DNA from: Morganella psychrotolerans | GTDB lineage: Bacteria > Pseudomonadota > Gammaproteobacteria > Enterobacterales > Enterobacteriaceae | DNA length: 64,000 nt | Assembly (NCBI RefSeq): GCF_001676055.1 | Contig: NZ_LZEX01000008.1 | Span: 1 to 64,000, forward strand | Direction: 5' to 3' | Shown here: positions 29,080-39,715 of the stretch, piece after piece | Layout: each line of letters starts with the position of its first letter | How positions within the stretch are numbered: the first letter of the stretch is position 1 | Notes under the pieces: model-generated | What the model saw: only the letters and a program-made list of their open reading frames with translations | Database searches by the model: none | Told to the model about the DNA's origin: nothing | Position numbers and translations under genes: made by a program

Positions 29080-30159
29080 ATGAAAGCGGCAACAGCCGTC
29101 ATTGACCGTGGTGCGTTGCGCCACAACTGGCAGCAGATCCGGGCGCTTGCACCTGACAGCCGCCATGTTGCTGTGGTCAAAGCAAATGCGTATGGTCACG
29201 GATTAGTCGAAATTGCCCGTGAACTCACTGATGCTGATGCATTTGCCGTGGCGCGGTTAAGTGAAGCACATGCATTACGCGCGGGGGGCATTGTAAAACC
29301 TATCATTTTGCTGGAAGGTTTTTTCGATGCATCAGATTTACCGGTTATTGTGGCGAGCCGTCTGGAAGTCGCGGTTCACTTTGAAGAGCAGTTGCAGGCG
29401 CTGGAGCAGGCAGAATTATCAGACCCGGTAAAAGTCTGGATGAAAATAGATACCGGGATGCACCGCCTGGGGGTGCGTCCTGAAGAAGCAGAGGCATTTT
29501 ATCAGCGCCTTTGTCAGTGTAAAAATGTGAAGCAGCCGGTGAATCTCATCAGCCACTTCAGCCGGGCGGATGAAGACGATCCTCAGCCGACAGAAGCACA
29601 GATTGCCCGCTTTATGGCTTTTGCCGACGGCAAACCGGGCGAAAAATCGATTTCTGCTTCAGGCGGAATACTGTATTGGCCGCAGGCGCATCTTGACTGG
29701 GTACGTCCCGGGATCATTCTTTACGGTGTTTCCCCGAAAACCGGTACCGATGCATCAGAATACGGACTGAAACCGGTGATGACACTGAAATCCCGCCTGA
29801 TTGCGGTGCGCAAACACAAAGCGGGCGAACCGGTAGGTTATGGTGGCACCTGGGTCAGTGAACGCGATACCTGCCTCGGTGTGATCGCGGTCGGTTACGG
29901 TGACGGCTATCCGCGCAGCGCGCCATCGGGTACGCCGGTGGTGATTAACGGACGCAATGTCCCGATCGCCGGACGGGTTTCCATGGACATGATTACTATC
30001 GACTTAGGTCCGGATTGCAGTGATAAAGCCGGTGATGAAGTGATTTTGTGGGGCGATTCCCTGCCGGTTGAGCATATCGCAGATGTCAGTGGTATCAGCG
30101 CTTATGAGCTTATCACCAAGCTGACATCGCGCGTGGCGATGGAATATCTGGACGAATAA
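29080..30159 (+). CDS. alr: Alanine racemase Alr
   Basis: It interconverts L- and D-alanine with pyridoxal phosphate, supplying D-alanine for peptidoglycan. The start was set at ATG 29080 ([16 protein letters not shown]), where homology begins after AAGGAA; the open frame extends back into dnaB without meaning. It has 359 residues. The cofactor lysine is Lys34 ([10 protein letters not shown]), and the second catalytic tyrosine lies in [18 protein letters not shown] is also conserved. It sits between dnaB and tyrB, as in E. coli. Confidence 0.98.
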   Translation: MKAATAVIDRGALRHNWQQIRALAPDSRHVAVVKANAYGHGLVEIARELTDADAFAVARLSEAHALRAGGIVKPIILLEGFFDASDLPVIVASRLEVAVHFEEQLQALEQAELSDPVKVWMKIDTGMHRLGVRPEEAEAFYQRLCQCKNVKQPVNLISHFSRADEDDPQPTEAQIARFMAFADGKPGEKSISASGGILYWPQAHLDWVRPGIILYGVSPKTGTDASEYGLKPVMTLKSRLIAVRKHKAGEPVGYGGTWVSERDTCLGVIAVGYGDGYPRSAPSGTPVVINGRNVPIAGRVSMDMITIDLGPDCSDKAGDEVILWGDSLPVEHIADVSGISAYELITKLTSRVAMEYLDE

Positions 30160-30213
30160 AATACGACGCGATATGGTCTGAAGTGAGAAAAATAACTATC
30201 AGGAGTATCGCTT

Positions 30214-31410
30214 GTGTTTGAACATGTAGACGCCTACGGCGGCGACCCGATCTTAACGCTCGTCGAGCATTTTAAACAGGATCCCCGGAAAGATAAGGTC
30301 AATCTCAGTATTGGTCTTTATTACGATGAATCCGGGGTGACTCCTCAACTCAACAGTATTGCACAGGCGAAACAGCGCTATATCGCACAGGACAGCGGTG
30401 CGTCTCTTTATCTGCCGATGGAAGGACTGGCGTCTTATCGCAGCGCCATTCAGACTTTGCTTCTCGGCGATGAAACCCCGCTTATCCGCGAAGGGCGGGT
30501 CGTTACGATCCAAACCCTCGGTGGATCCGGCGCACTGAAGATCGGCGCTGATTTTCTGCATCGTTATTTTCCGGGATCCGATGTCTGGCTCAGTGATCCG
30601 ACATGGGAAAACCATCAGGCGATCTTTGCCGGTGCCGGATTTAAAACCCATTATTATCCGTATTTCGATCAGCAGACCAAAGGCGTTAAATTTGATGAAA
30701 TGCTGGCAACGTTTGAAACATTGCCGGAAAAAAGCATCATTTTACTGCATCCGTGCTGCCATAACCCGACCGGCACTGACCTGACGCCTGAACAGTGGGA
30801 TAAAGTCACAAGTGTCGTGAAAAAACGCGGGCTGATCCCCTTCCTGGACATTGCCTATCAGGGCTTCGGGGCAGGAATTGAAGAAGATGCTTATGCTATC
30901 CGTGCTATGGCGGCAGCCGGTATCCCGTGTTTTATCAGTAACTCCTTTTCGAAAATCTTCTCCCTGTATGGCGAGCGCGTCGGCGGACTGTCTGTTATCT
31001 GCCCGACACAGCAGGAAGCGGAGTGTGTGCTGGGACAACTGAAAGCCGGTGTCCGTCGTGTCTACTCCAGTGCGCCGTCTTATGGTGCAAAACTGGTATC
31101 TGAAGTGCTGAATGATGCAGCACTGAAAGCGGAGTGGTTAACCGAAGTGGACACCATGCGCCGCCGGATAGCCGATATGCGCACTGTGCTGGTGGAAACC
31201 CTGAAAGGGACACTGCCGGAGAAAAATTTTGATCATCTTCTGCATCAGCGTGGCATGTTCAGTTACACCGGGTTCAGTCAGGCGCAGGTGACCGCTCTGA
31301 AGGAGCAACACGGCGTTTACCTGGTCGGCTCCGGCCGCGTCTGTATGGCGGGGGTGAATCGTCATAATGTGGATGTGATCGCACAGGCATTTGCGGCGGT
31401 CAGCCGTTAA
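30214..31410 (+). CDS. tyrB: Aromatic amino acid aminotransferase TyrB
   Basis: A class I pyridoxal-phosphate aminotransferase that makes tyrosine and phenylalanine, and can serve leucine. It has 398 residues with a GTG start after AGGAG; the E. coli gene also starts with GTG. The cofactor lysine is Lys247 in [17 protein letters not shown]. The [11 protein letters not shown] and GMFSYTGFS blocks are typical. It lies 54 bases after alr. Aspartate aminotransferase AspC is a close relative; gene order favours TyrB. Confidence 0.95.
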   Translation: MFEHVDAYGGDPILTLVEHFKQDPRKDKVNLSIGLYYDESGVTPQLNSIAQAKQRYIAQDSGASLYLPMEGLASYRSAIQTLLLGDETPLIREGRVVTIQTLGGSGALKIGADFLHRYFPGSDVWLSDPTWENHQAIFAGAGFKTHYYPYFDQQTKGVKFDEMLATFETLPEKSIILLHPCCHNPTGTDLTPEQWDKVTSVVKKRGLIPFLDIAYQGFGAGIEEDAYAIRAMAAAGIPCFISNSFSKIFSLYGERVGGLSVICPTQQEAECVLGQLKAGVRRVYSSAPSYGAKLVSEVLNDAALKAEWLTEVDTMRRRIADMRTVLVETLKGTLPEKNFDHLLHQRGMFSYTGFSQAQVTALKEQHGVYLVGSGRVCMAGVNRHNVDVIAQAFAAVSR

Positions 31411-31429
31411 TCCTGTACAAAAAACAGTT

Positions 31430-31470
31430 ATGCGCGGAATTATTGACAGGGTTTGCTGTTCCGCGCATTT
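31430..31470. terminator. Hairpin between tyrB and the zinc-finger gene
   Basis: TGCGCGGAA and TTCCGCGCA pair across a 19-base loop, followed by ATTTTC on the plus strand. It lies between the two convergent genes. Confidence 0.6.
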
Positions 31471-31737
31471 TCAGCGTAACTGGCTGTCTTTGCTGCCACG
31501 GCGGTTATATCCGCTGTATGACGCCTGCTTTTTATCAGACTCCGTCTGACAGGTCACACATAACTGCACACCCGGGATTGCCTGCCGCCTCGCGGGCGGG
31601 ATCGGGTCACCGCACTCTTCACAAAACAGCGCACTTTCCCCGTGTGTTAACTGGCTGCGCACCCGTGCAACGGCATCATCCAGTGTGGCATCAATTTGTT
31701 CCTGTACTGCGGAATCATTTGCCCAGCCGCTTGCCAT
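31471..31737 (-). CDS. DksA/TraR-family zinc-finger protein (YbiI-like)
   Basis: An 88-residue protein with the C4 zinc finger of the DksA/TraR group: Cys39, Cys42, Cys60 and Cys63 (CEECGDPIPPARR...CVTCQ). It lacks the long coiled coil of DksA, and its size and sequence resemble E. coli YbiI. Members may bind the RNA polymerase secondary channel, but a function for the short form is not established. A GGAGG site precedes the ATG. It stands between tyrB and uvrA, where E. coli has other genes. Confidence 0.88.
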   Translation of the reverse strand: MASGWANDSAVQEQIDATLDDAVARVRSQLTHGESALFCEECGDPIPPARRQAIPGVQLCVTCQTESDKKQASYSGYNRRGSKDSQLR

Positions 31738-31830
31738 TATTACCTCCGGTACTGTCCGGTACTGAGTCGTGTTGCGTATCTTTAAAGATTACCACCGGGT
31801 GCTCAAAATTCAATCAACAAAGAGTGCGGA

Positions 31831-31864
31831 CAAAAAAAATACCGCAGACAGGCTGCGGTATGTT
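31831..31864 (-). terminator. Terminator after uvrA
   Basis: Read on the minus strand, TACCGCAG and CTGCGGTA form a stem around a short loop, followed by eight T. It lies just after the uvrA stop codon. Confidence 0.9.
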
Positions 31865-31879
31865 CAGAACATCGAAAGA

Positions 31880-34714
31880 TTAATAGCCTCTTTCCAGGAT
31901 GGTTTTCAGGAAGCGGGCTGTATGTGAGCGCTCACACTCTGCAACCTCTTCCGGAGTACCGGCAATCAGGATCTCGCCGCCGCCGCTGCCGCCTTCCGGA
32001 CCTAAGTCCACAATCCAGTCTGCTGTTTTGATTACATCGAGGTTATGTTCAATAACCACAATACTGTTGCCCTGGTCACGCAACTGATGAAGTACGGTCA
32101 GTAATTGCTGAATATCGGCAAAGTGTAGCCCGGTTGTCGGCTCATCAAGGATATACAGAGTCTGACCTGTGCCGCGTTTGGATAACTCACGCGCCAGTTT
32201 CACGCGCTGTGCTTCACCGCCTGACAGCGTGGTCGCGGACTGACCCAGGCGGATATAGGATAATCCCACATCCATCAGTGTCTGTAATTTACGCGCCAGC
32301 GCCGGAACCGCATCAAAGAATTCACGGGCTTCTTCAATGGTCATATCCAGCACTTCGTGAATACTTTTGCCTTTGTATTTCACTTCCAGCGTTTCGCGGT
32401 TATAGCGCTTACCTTTGCACTGATCGCATGGCACATACACATCCGGCAGGAAGTGCATTTCCACTTTCAGTACGCCGTCACCCTGGCAGGCTTCACAGCG
32501 CCCGCCTTTGACGTTAAAACTGAACCGTCCCGGGGTGTAACCGCGTGAACGGGATTCCGGAACACCGGAAAACAGTTCGCGGATCGGGGTGAAAATACCG
32601 GTATAGGTCGCCGGGTTCGAGCGTGGTGTACGCCCGATAGGGCTCTGGTCGATATCGATCACTTTATCGAAATGCTCCAGACCTTCCACCGATTTAAATG
32701 GAGCGGGGGTAACGGTTGTTGCGCCATTCAACTGAGTTTGTGCGATCGGGAACAGGGTGTCATTAATCAGCGTCGATTTACCTGAGCCGGAAACCCCGGT
32801 AATGCAGGTGAACAGCCCGACCGGCAGATTCAGAGTCACGTCTTTCAGGTTGTTCCCGCATGCACCGGTGATGGTCAGCATTTTTTCCGGGTTTGCCGCA
32901 TTGCGTTTTTCCGGGATCTCAATCCGGCGCTCGCCGCTGAGAAACTTACCGGTCAGCGATTCCGGCGTATTGATGATATCGTCCAGCGAACCCTGCGCGA
33001 CAACTTCCCCGCCGTGAATACCGGCACCCGGTCCGATATCAATAATATGATCAGCGGCGCGGATAGCATCTTCATCATGCTCAACAACAATCACGGTATT
33101 ACCGAGGTCACGTAAATGCACCAGGGTTTCCAGCAGGCGATCATTATCGCGCTGATGCAGCCCGATCGACGGCTCATCCAGCACATACATGACGCCGACC
33201 AGGCCCGCACCAATCTGACTTGCGAGACGGATACGCTGCGCTTCACCGCCTGACAGGGTTTCGGCTGAGCGGGAAAGCGTCAGATAATTCAGCCCGACAT
33301 TCACCAGAAATTTCAGGCGATCCTGAATCTCTTTCAGGATTTTTTCGGCGATTTTCTCGCGCTGTCCGCTGAATTTCAGGTTATTAAAGAACTCCAGTGA
33401 ATGCCCGATACTGAAATCAGAAATCTGCGGCAGTGTGGTGTCTTCGACAAACACAAAGCGCGCTTCTTTTTTCAGGCGTGTCCCGCCGCAGGAAATACAC
33501 GGACGGTTGCTGATATATTTTGCCAGTTCTTCGCGTACCGCCATGGATTCCGTCTCTTTATAACGGCGCTCCATATTGTGCAGCACACCTTCAAACGGAT
33601 GATGGCGAACAGTGACATCACCCCGGTCATTTGAATATTTGAATTCAATTGATTCACGACCTGAACCATTCAGGATCGCTTTCTGTACTTTGGCGGGCAG
33701 CTCAGAATAAGGCGATTCAATATCAAACTTATAATGAGAAGCCAGGGACATCAGCATCTGATAATAATAAAAATTACGGCGATCCCAGCCACGGATAGCA
33801 CCGCCGCCAAGGGATAAATTCGGGTTCTGTACCACGCGTTCAGGGTCAAAAAACTGCTGAACACCCAGGCCGTCACAGGTCGGGCAGGCACCGGCCGGGT
33901 TGTTAAAGGAGAACAGGCGCGGCTCCAGCTCACTCATGCTGTAACCACATACCGGGCAGGCAAAGTTTGCTGAGAACACCAGTTCTTCTGCGGTTTTATC
34001 TTCCATGTCAGCGATCACAGCAGTGCCGCCGGAGAGCATCAGCGCGGTTTCAAATGATTCTGCCAGGCGCTGTGCCAGGTCATCACGGACTTTAAAGCGA
34101 TCTACCACCACTTCAATCGTATGTTTGATCTGAAGCTCAAGTGTTGGCGGATCAGACAGATCGCAAATCTCCCCGTCGATCCGTGCGCGGATATATCCCT
34201 GCGCCGCAAGGCTGTCGAGCAGTTTGGTGTGTTCGCCTTTACGATCTTTAATCACCGGCGCCAGTAGCATCAGGCGCTGACCTTCCGGTAATTTCAGAAC
34301 ATTATCAACCATCTGACTGACAGTCTGTGCCGCCAGCGGAACACCATGATCCGGACAGCGCGGCTCACCCACGCGGGCAAACAGCAGGCGCAGATAGTCA
34401 TGAATTTCAGTAATTGTTCCCACGGTGGAACGCGGGTTATGGGATGTGGATTTCTGCTCAATAGAAATCGCAGGAGATAACCCCTCGATGTGATCGACAT
34501 CCGGTTTTTCCATCAGTGATAAAAACTGACGTGCATAAGCGGAGAGTGACTCCACATAGCGGCGCTGCCCCTCGGCATATAAGGTATCAAAGGCCAGGGA
34601 TGACTTCCCGGAGCCTGATAACCCCGTGATAACAATCAGTTTATCACGCGGAATAATAAGGTTGATGTTTTTCAGATTGTGGGTGCGGGCGCCCCGTATA
34701 TCGATATTATCCAT
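31880..34714 (-). CDS. uvrA: Excinuclease ABC subunit A (UvrA)
   Basis: The DNA-damage recognition ATPase of nucleotide excision repair. It has 944 residues, close to the 940 of E. coli. There are two ABC ATPase modules: Walker [11 protein letters not shown] near residue 31 and [10 protein letters not shown] near 640, each with a signature LSGGEAQR. Zinc-binding cysteine clusters include CPVCGYS with CPTCDGLG, and CEACQGDG with CDQCKGKR. It is divergent from ssb, as in E. coli, with a LexA-box-like site between them. Confidence 0.98.
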   Translation of the reverse strand: MDNIDIRGARTHNLKNINLIIPRDKLIVITGLSGSGKSSLAFDTLYAEGQRRYVESLSAYARQFLSLMEKPDVDHIEGLSPAISIEQKSTSHNPRSTVGTITEIHDYLRLLFARVGEPRCPDHGVPLAAQTVSQMVDNVLKLPEGQRLMLLAPVIKDRKGEHTKLLDSLAAQGYIRARIDGEICDLSDPPTLELQIKHTIEVVVDRFKVRDDLAQRLAESFETALMLSGGTAVIADMEDKTAEELVFSANFACPVCGYSMSELEPRLFSFNNPAGACPTCDGLGVQQFFDPERVVQNPNLSLGGGAIRGWDRRNFYYYQMLMSLASHYKFDIESPYSELPAKVQKAILNGSGRESIEFKYSNDRGDVTVRHHPFEGVLHNMERRYKETESMAVREELAKYISNRPCISCGGTRLKKEARFVFVEDTTLPQISDFSIGHSLEFFNNLKFSGQREKIAEKILKEIQDRLKFLVNVGLNYLTLSRSAETLSGGEAQRIRLASQIGAGLVGVMYVLDEPSIGLHQRDNDRLLETLVHLRDLGNTVIVVEHDEDAIRAADHIIDIGPGAGIHGGEVVAQGSLDDIINTPESLTGKFLSGERRIEIPEKRNAANPEKMLTITGACGNNLKDVTLNLPVGLFTCITGVSGSGKSTLINDTLFPIAQTQLNGATTVTPAPFKSVEGLEHFDKVIDIDQSPIGRTPRSNPATYTGIFTPIRELFSGVPESRSRGYTPGRFSFNVKGGRCEACQGDGVLKVEMHFLPDVYVPCDQCKGKRYNRETLEVKYKGKSIHEVLDMTIEEAREFFDAVPALARKLQTLMDVGLSYIRLGQSATTLSGGEAQRVKLARELSKRGTGQTLYILDEPTTGLHFADIQQLLTVLHQLRDQGNSIVVIEHNLDVIKTADWIVDLGPEGGSGGGEILIAGTPEEVAECERSHTARFLKTILERGY

Positions 34715-34781
34715 GTACCATTTCCCGGGAGTTTCAGATAGCGGCTAATTAATTCAGCCTGACATTATTGCATAGAATTCA

Positions 34782-34797
34782 CTGAATGGATATCCAG
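34782..34797. promoter_or_regulatory. LexA-box-like site between uvrA and ssb
   Basis: CTGAATGGATATCCAG has the CTG-N10-CAG skeleton of weaker SOS boxes, and the E. coli uvrA/ssb region carries a box of this form. It is one base short of CTGT on the left and lacks the ACAG on the right. Confidence 0.65.
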
Positions 34798-34990
34798 TAC
34801 CGGAAGAAATCTGTGTATAATCTCAGCAGAATTTTCCTGTCAGATGATTGCAATTTGTGCGGTGAATTTCAGAGAGGAGTCGCAAATCTGAAAAGCGGAT
34901 CGTGGCAGGGGATTAGCGTTTCAAAAATATCACTCAGACGTGTTAGACTAGATCCTTATACGTTCTAAACAATTTCATCGGGAGCATTTC

Positions 34991-35518
34991 ATGGCCAGCA
35001 GAGGCGTCAACAAAGTCATTCTTATCGGGAACCTGGGTCAGGATCCGGAAGTGCGTTACATGCCTAACGGCGGTGCGGTTACTAACATCACACTGGCGAC
35101 ATCAGAATCATGGCGTGATAAACAAACCAATGAGATGAAAGAAAAAACCGAATGGCACCGTGTGGTGATTTTCGGCAAACTGGCAGAGATCGCCGGCGAA
35201 TATCTGAAAAAAGGCTCACAGGTTTATATCGAAGGTTCACTCCAGACCCGTAAATGGCAGGATCAGAGCGGCCAGGAACGTTATACGACAGAAGTTGTGG
35301 TCAATATCGGCGGCAGCATGCAAATGCTGGGCGGACGTAACAGTGGCGGCGGTGACAATGCATCGCAGGGCGGAAGCTGGGGACAACCACAGCAGCCGCA
35401 GCAATCCCAGCAGTTCAGCGGCGGCGGCAGTGCTCCGCGCCAGCAGGCTCAGCAGCAACCGGCTGCACCACAGAGCAATGAACCACCAATGGATTTCGAT
35501 GACGATATTCCGTTCTGA
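34991..35518 (+). CDS. ssb: Single-stranded DNA-binding protein Ssb
   Basis: It coats single-stranded DNA and recruits repair and replication proteins. It has 175 residues. The N-terminal OB-fold (1-112) is nearly identical to E. coli Ssb ([25 protein letters not shown]). A glycine- and glutamine-rich linker with several PQQ repeats follows, and the acidic tip MDFDDDIPF binds partner proteins. A GGGAG site precedes the ATG. A terminator follows 15 bases after the stop codon. Confidence 0.98.
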   Translation: MASRGVNKVILIGNLGQDPEVRYMPNGGAVTNITLATSESWRDKQTNEMKEKTEWHRVVIFGKLAEIAGEYLKKGSQVYIEGSLQTRKWQDQSGQERYTTEVVVNIGGSMQMLGGRNSGGGDNASQGGSWGQPQQPQQSQQFSGGGSAPRQQAQQQPAAPQSNEPPMDFDDDIPF

Positions 35519-35529
35519 TTCGGAGTTAT

Positions 35530-35562
35530 TAAAAATGCCCTGCTTATGCAGGGTATTTTTTT
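35530..35562 (+). terminator. Terminator after ssb
   Basis: AATGCCCTGC and GCAGGGTATT pair around a short loop and are followed by a T-run. Confidence 0.9.
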
Positions 35563-35607
35563 ATATAAATAATATATTTCATTATATTGTCTTTAAATAT
35601 AAGTGAT

Positions 35608-35650
35608 AAAAAACACCCCGGAATACATAATATTCACGGGGTGTTTTTAT
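35608..35650. terminator. Bidirectional terminator
   Basis: AAAAACACCCCG and CGGGGTGTTTTT form the stem around a 14-base AT-rich loop. It ends the minus-strand gene at 35687 and backs up the ssb terminator. Confidence 0.85.
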
Positions 35651-35686
35651 TAATTAATACGCTATCCTGCCCGCAGGAAAATTACA

Positions 35687-36139
35687 TTATGCCTTCAGAG
35701 ACAGCTCTGTTGCATAACGCAGAACATCTGTTGATGTCCAGACGCCTTTACCCAGTGCGCCACCGGCTGTTTTTGAATACTGGCCTGCGGCACCGGAGCC
35801 TGAATTACATGCAACGGTTAAGCAATCAGCGACAACGTGTGCGTTGTTATAACGTGAGAACTGATATTGCGGGATATGGTTACTGATATTCGCGATAAAG
35901 AATGCGAGTTTTTCAGTATTGATTTCGTTGATGGTAATAACCTGCGGCTGGCGGCCGCCTTCAGCGGTGATATCATCTTTCAGTGCGCCGATAAACGAGC
36001 CCTGATGGCTGGCCTTAATATTGACATCGCTGACACCGGCACCTTCTGTGGTGCGGATACTGACATAATTACTGCGGAATGAAACAGAGGTATGACCCGC
36101 TGATTTCTTTGTCGGTAACCAAACATAAACTTTTAACAT
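35687..36139 (-). CDS. Unrecognised protein with histidine-then-cysteine hydrolase layout
   Basis: This 150-residue protein has no signal peptide. His16 sits in KSAGHTSVSF, followed by a strand-like YVSI, and Cys106 sits in NNAHVVADCLTVAC at a probable helix start. This order, with GHxS first and the cysteine about 90 residues later, resembles circularly permuted papain-like proteins, and it matches the layout of the Hcp-linked protein at 15366-15920. The C-terminal part is rich in glycine and serine. The ribosome site (AAGGAGCG) is strong. There is no Hcp, VgrG or immunity gene beside it. It may be a lone effector-like enzyme; this is inferred from motifs only. Confidence 0.65.
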   Translation of the reverse strand: MLKVYVWLPTKKSAGHTSVSFRSNYVSIRTTEGAGVSDVNIKASHQGSFIGALKDDITAEGGRQPQVITINEINTEKLAFFIANISNHIPQYQFSRYNNAHVVADCLTVACNSGSGAAGQYSKTAGGALGKGVWTSTDVLRYATELSLKA

Positions 36140-36460
36140 GACAACGCTCCTTGTTCTGAATGAGTAATGAATATATTCCTTTATATAAGCAGATAAATAA
36201 TGATTAGTCTTAATGTAGGTTCTTTGTATTTTTCTGCGGGAATTTCATCATCTGATGCGTTACACATGAATTTCAATATGAAACAGGCTATTTTTCAGAA
36301 TTAATGAAACCAGTTTTAGTCTGGTTTTTCTGCGTGATATCACGTAGGTGGTTTTTGTGGGTGAATAAAATATAACAAGTGTTTTGCCGCCGGCATATCA
36401 GGACAATCTGAACATATGTCATCGTGGTGTGCCCGCTTCGTTCTGTTTTTTTGGACAGCC

Positions 36461-36492
36461 AAAACTTTTGATTGCTAAAACTTTTGATTGTT
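36461..36492 (+). repeat. Tandem 16-bp duplication
   Basis: AAAACTTTTGATTGCT is followed directly by AAAACTTTTGATTGTT, differing at one base. It lies in the non-coding region after 36140. Confidence 0.9.
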
Positions 36493-37236
36493 AAAAGAAT
36501 ACCCCTTACTTATCGGGTGATAAATTAAGGGGTAATATCTCATGCCGTTGGATGAATACATGAGGAGCCCGGGTTAACGGGCAGATTATTTTATTTTTTA
36601 TAGCGGAACTACTATTTTTATCCTGTCAGCCCTGTTTTTAATCATAATAGGTATTTTTTTATTTTTAATATAAAGAAAACCCAATGTAATCATTGGGTAA
36701 TTATGCATTATAGTATCTGTTTATTATTAAAATATGATAAGAGGTTTAAAATATCATGTGTCGGATTCCGTTTTATCGGGAATAGCGGAAGGTGGCAATC
36801 GCTACACGCTAATTATGTGACGCCAATCACTAAAAACGAGCCTTTAAGACGTAATTTGTAACGTCAATGTAATTTAATACGCCAAATGCAACAAAAATAT
36901 TACAATAAAATAATGGTTAAGTTACCCCGCTCACCGGATGAGTAAATGCCGGTTTTTAGCTTACTGAACAGCAAAAGTAATAAAATATAATTTTTTAGTC
37001 ACTAAAGATGGTTTTGTGATCAGGTATTGGTTTTCCTTCCCCCATACTAACCGATCATTCTGCAATTTTAATAAATACGCCATTTTTATTCCGGATAACC
37101 GATTAAATATCCTTTTTTATCTCTGCTTTTTTGTATTGTTGATGCTATTTTCATCTTTTCATGAATAGGTGTTTTTTTGTTATTGTCTTATAAATCAATA
37201 AATTAATTATTTTGTTATTTATCGGTAGTGATTTTA

Positions 37237-37254
37237 ACGTGATATCCATCACGA
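37237..37254 (+). promoter_or_regulatory. CRP-type site upstream of ilvB leader
   Basis: GTGA-TATCCA-TCAC at 37239-37252 fits the GTGA-N6-TCAC core of a CRP-cAMP site. E. coli ilvB is activated by CRP, so the same is inferred here. Confidence 0.65.
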
Positions 37255-37369
37255 TTTAGCACCGGATTACAAAATAAATCAGAAAAGGCTTGTGCCGCTT
37301 GCGATCTTATGTTTTTTTAAGATACACAACGATATTTATTCATACACAATTACTGTTGAGAGATACCCC

Positions 37370-37474
37370 GTGAAACCATTCATCCGTCCACAAAATGTAC
37401 TACTAACAACCGCGCTATCAGACGCGGTTGTCGTCGTGCGTGTGGTAGTGGTGGTGGTCGGCAACGCGCCGTAA
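37370..37474 (+). CDS. ivbL: ilvB operon leader peptide IvbL
   Basis: A 34-codon leader whose end, LSDAVVVVRVVVVVVGNAP, is nearly identical to the E. coli IvbL end. Ten of eleven consecutive codons are for valine, with leucines earlier. Ribosome stalling at scarce Val-tRNA or Leu-tRNA prevents formation of the downstream terminator and lets ilvB be transcribed. The GTG start at 37370 follows GAGAG and gives the expected length. The frame stays open further upstream without homology. Confidence 0.92.
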   Translation: MKPFIRPQNVLLTTALSDAVVVVRVVVVVVGNAP

Positions 37475-37501
37475 CGGGCTGGGATCAGCAAGAAGATCAC
37501 T

Positions 37502-37538
37502 AACCCCGCCGGCGTAAACCGAGCGGGGTTTTTTTATA
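37502..37538 (+). terminator. Attenuator terminator of ilvBN
   Basis: AACCCCGC and GCGGGGTT form the stem, followed by seven or more T. It lies between the leader peptide stop and ilvB. An alternative pairing with the GC-rich CGGCAACGCGCCGTAACG segment is likely but was not folded. Confidence 0.9.
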
Positions 37539-37583
37539 TCAGGCTCCGCGAAACTGAACCGGTTGTAAGAGAAGGATGATGTT

Positions 37584-39275
37584 ATGGGAGCTTCGCAAGA
37601 CACTCAGGCTAAAACCCGGATGACGGGTGCGGAATTAATTATCCGCATGTTAGAACAACACGGCATCACGACCGTGTCTGGTATCCCCGGGGGAGCGGCG
37701 CTGCCATTGTATGATGCACTGGGGAAAAGCCGTATCCGGCATATCCTGGCGCGCCATGAGCAGGGCGCCGGATTTATCGCACAGGGAATTGCCAGGACGA
37801 CCGGCAAAGCGGCGGTATGTATCTCTTCCAGCGGGCCGGGTGCGACAAACCTGATGACGGCGATTGCCGATGCCAAGCTGGATTCTGTTCCGCTGGTCTG
37901 CATCACAGCACAGGTTTCTTCTCCGATGATAGGCACTGATGCGTTCCAGGAAGTGGACACTTACGGTATGTCCATCCCTATCACCAAGCACAACTATCTG
38001 GTTCGTAATGTACAGGATTTACCGGCAATTATTGCCGATGCTTTCCGGATTGCGGAATCAGGTCGTCCGGGACCGGTGTGGGTTGACGTACCGAAAGATG
38101 TTCAGTCAGCTATCATTGAAATTGATGAATTGCCGCCAATTATGCCAAAAGATCCGCTGCCGTTGTTTGATGCTGAAAAAGTCTCTGAAGCAGCGGCGAT
38201 GATTAATCAGGCGAAACGCCCGATCCTCTACATCGGCGGCGGTATTGTGGCATCACAATCTCAGCAGATGATTCAGAGTTTTGCAGAGCGTGCCGGGTTG
38301 CCGGTCACCATGACTCTGATGGGCCTGGGAACCATCCCGCAGCAGCATCCGTTGTATCTCGGTATGCTGGGAATGCACGGCGCGCGTTATACTAATATGA
38401 TTTTGCAGGAATCCGATTTACTGATTGTGATCGGCGCGCGTTTTGATGATCGCGCTATCGGCAAGGCAGAGCAGTTTTGTCCGGATGCCAAAATTATTCA
38501 TGTGGATATTGATCGGGCTGAAATAAGCAAGATCAAACAACCTGATCTCTCGGTGAATGCAGATGCCGGACAGGTGCTGGCAATGCTGTTGCCACAGATT
38601 GAGGTCAATCCGCGTCAGGAGTGGAACGATCATATTGCACAGGTCAAACAGGCGTTTCCGTTAATTCAGGTAAATCATGAGGATCCGTTATCGCATTTCG
38701 GACTGATCGCGGCGGTTGCCGGTGCGGTTGATAATGATGCCATTATTACTACAGATGTGGGGCAGCATCAGATGTGGGTGGCACAGGCATATCCGTTATG
38801 CCGTCCGCGTCAGTGGTTAACCTCCGGCGGGCTGGGTACGATGGGCTTCGGATTACCGGCCGCTATTGGTGCTGCACTGGCAGAGCCTTCCCGTAAAATT
38901 ATCTGCTTTACCGGGGATGGCAGCATTATGATGAATATTCAGGAGCTGGCGACTGCCGCAGAGCATAATCTGGATATCAAAATTATTCTGATGAACAACC
39001 AGGCGCTGGGAATGGTTCACCAGCAGCAGACGTTGATGTTTAATGAGCATATTGTTGCATCTGCCTATCCGTATCAAACTGATTTTATTACGATAGCGAA
39101 AGGATTCGGGTTGCAGACCTGTGATCTGAACAAAGAGAGTGACCCGATTGCGGCATTGCAGGCGGCGATTTCCCGCCCCGGCCCGTGTCTGATCCACGCA
39201 TTAATCGATGTCTGTGAAAAAGTGTGGCCGATGGTATTGCCCGGTGATGCAAATATCGATATGGTCAGTGCCTGA
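37584..39275 (+). CDS. ilvB: Acetolactate synthase I large subunit IlvB
   Basis: The thiamine-diphosphate enzyme that makes acetolactate and acetohydroxybutyrate for valine, leucine and isoleucine. It has 563 residues. The cofactor glutamate lies in the [13 protein letters not shown] region (about 57-69), and the thiamine-diphosphate motif is [29 protein letters not shown]. The valine-rich leader and attenuator identify it as isozyme I. Its stop codon overlaps a possible ATG of ilvN, and the two form an operon. Confidence 0.97.
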   Translation: MGASQDTQAKTRMTGAELIIRMLEQHGITTVSGIPGGAALPLYDALGKSRIRHILARHEQGAGFIAQGIARTTGKAAVCISSSGPGATNLMTAIADAKLDSVPLVCITAQVSSPMIGTDAFQEVDTYGMSIPITKHNYLVRNVQDLPAIIADAFRIAESGRPGPVWVDVPKDVQSAIIEIDELPPIMPKDPLPLFDAEKVSEAAAMINQAKRPILYIGGGIVASQSQQMIQSFAERAGLPVTMTLMGLGTIPQQHPLYLGMLGMHGARYTNMILQESDLLIVIGARFDDRAIGKAEQFCPDAKIIHVDIDRAEISKIKQPDLSVNADAGQVLAMLLPQIEVNPRQEWNDHIAQVKQAFPLIQVNHEDPLSHFGLIAAVAGAVDNDAIITTDVGQHQMWVAQAYPLCRPRQWLTSGGLGTMGFGLPAAIGAALAEPSRKIICFTGDGSIMMNIQELATAAEHNLDIKIILMNNQALGMVHQQQTLMFNEHIVASAYPYQTDFITIAKGFGLQTCDLNKESDPIAALQAAISRPGPCLIHALIDVCEKVWPMVLPGDANIDMVSA

Positions 39276-39292
39276 TGACGGAGAATAAAATC

Positions 39293-39577
39293 ATGGAAAA
39301 AAATAATCAGCCAATTGCGCTGGAACTGGTTGTACGCAACCATCCCGGCGTTATGACTCACATTTGCGGACTCTTTGCCCGCAGAGCATTCAACGTGGAC
39401 GGAATTCTCTGTCTGCCTCTGCCGGGACAGGATGAAAGCCATATCTGGCTGTTGGTGAAATCTGATGATCGTCTGAGCCAGATGGTCAGTCAGGTGGAAA
39501 AACTGGAAGATGTACAGGGTGTGAAGTACAACGAAGATATCAGTATTTTCGAGCAACTAAGCAAATATATTCCGTAG
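39293..39577 (+). CDS. ilvN: Acetolactate synthase I small subunit IlvN
   Basis: The regulatory ACT-domain subunit that gives valine feedback control to IlvB. I chose ATG 39293 (94 residues) because GGAG is correctly spaced and the length matches the 96 residues of E. coli IlvN. An ATG overlapping the ilvB stop codon at 39275 would add six residues but has no ribosome site. The core [29 protein letters not shown] is almost identical to E. coli. Confidence 0.95.
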   Translation: MEKNNQPIALELVVRNHPGVMTHICGLFARRAFNVDGILCLPLPGQDESHIWLLVKSDDRLSQMVSQVEKLEDVQGVKYNEDISIFEQLSKYIP

Positions 39578-39580
39578 AGT

Positions 39581-39656
39581 GATAAGACCGGGCAGAGGAA
39601 CGAAAAGCAGGCGCGCATGGATGTATTTACAGCGGCTTTTCGTTTTGCCCGTTATC
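39581..39656 (+). terminator. Probable terminator after ilvN
   Basis: AACGAAAAGC (39599-39608) pairs with GCTTTTCGTT (39635-39644), and flanking GGGC/GCCC and GATAA/TTATC extend the stem. The loop is long and a T-run is lacking, so strength is uncertain. Confidence 0.5.
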
Positions 39657-39715
39657 AGCCCGGCCCCGGGGCTGAAATCAATCAAATCCTGAATGACGTC
39701 GGGTATAGGATATTA

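Larger units (their letters stand above)
36140..37369. other. Long AT-rich non-coding region before ilvB
   Basis: About 1.2 kb with no supportable gene. It holds a tandem 16-bp duplication (36461-36492), a perfect ACCCAATG/CATTGGGT hairpin (36679-36698), several related AT-rich motifs around 36830-36900 (ACGTAATTTGTAACGTC and nearby) and a CRP-type site at 37239-37252. The last few hundred bases are expected to hold the ilvB promoter. Confidence 0.55.

Noticed and set aside
31443-31883. Plus-strand frame across the zinc-finger gene and the uvrA terminator
   Set aside because: It runs through two terminators and opposes a recognisable C4 zinc-finger gene.
35587-35886. 99-codon plus-strand frame after ssb
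   Set aside because: It begins inside a terminator region and is antisense to the protein at 35687-36139, which has a strong ribosome site.
36679-36698. Terminator at the perfect ACCCAATG/CATTGGGT hairpin
   Set aside because: No proper T-run follows on either strand and no gene ends nearby, so it is only noted as a hairpin.
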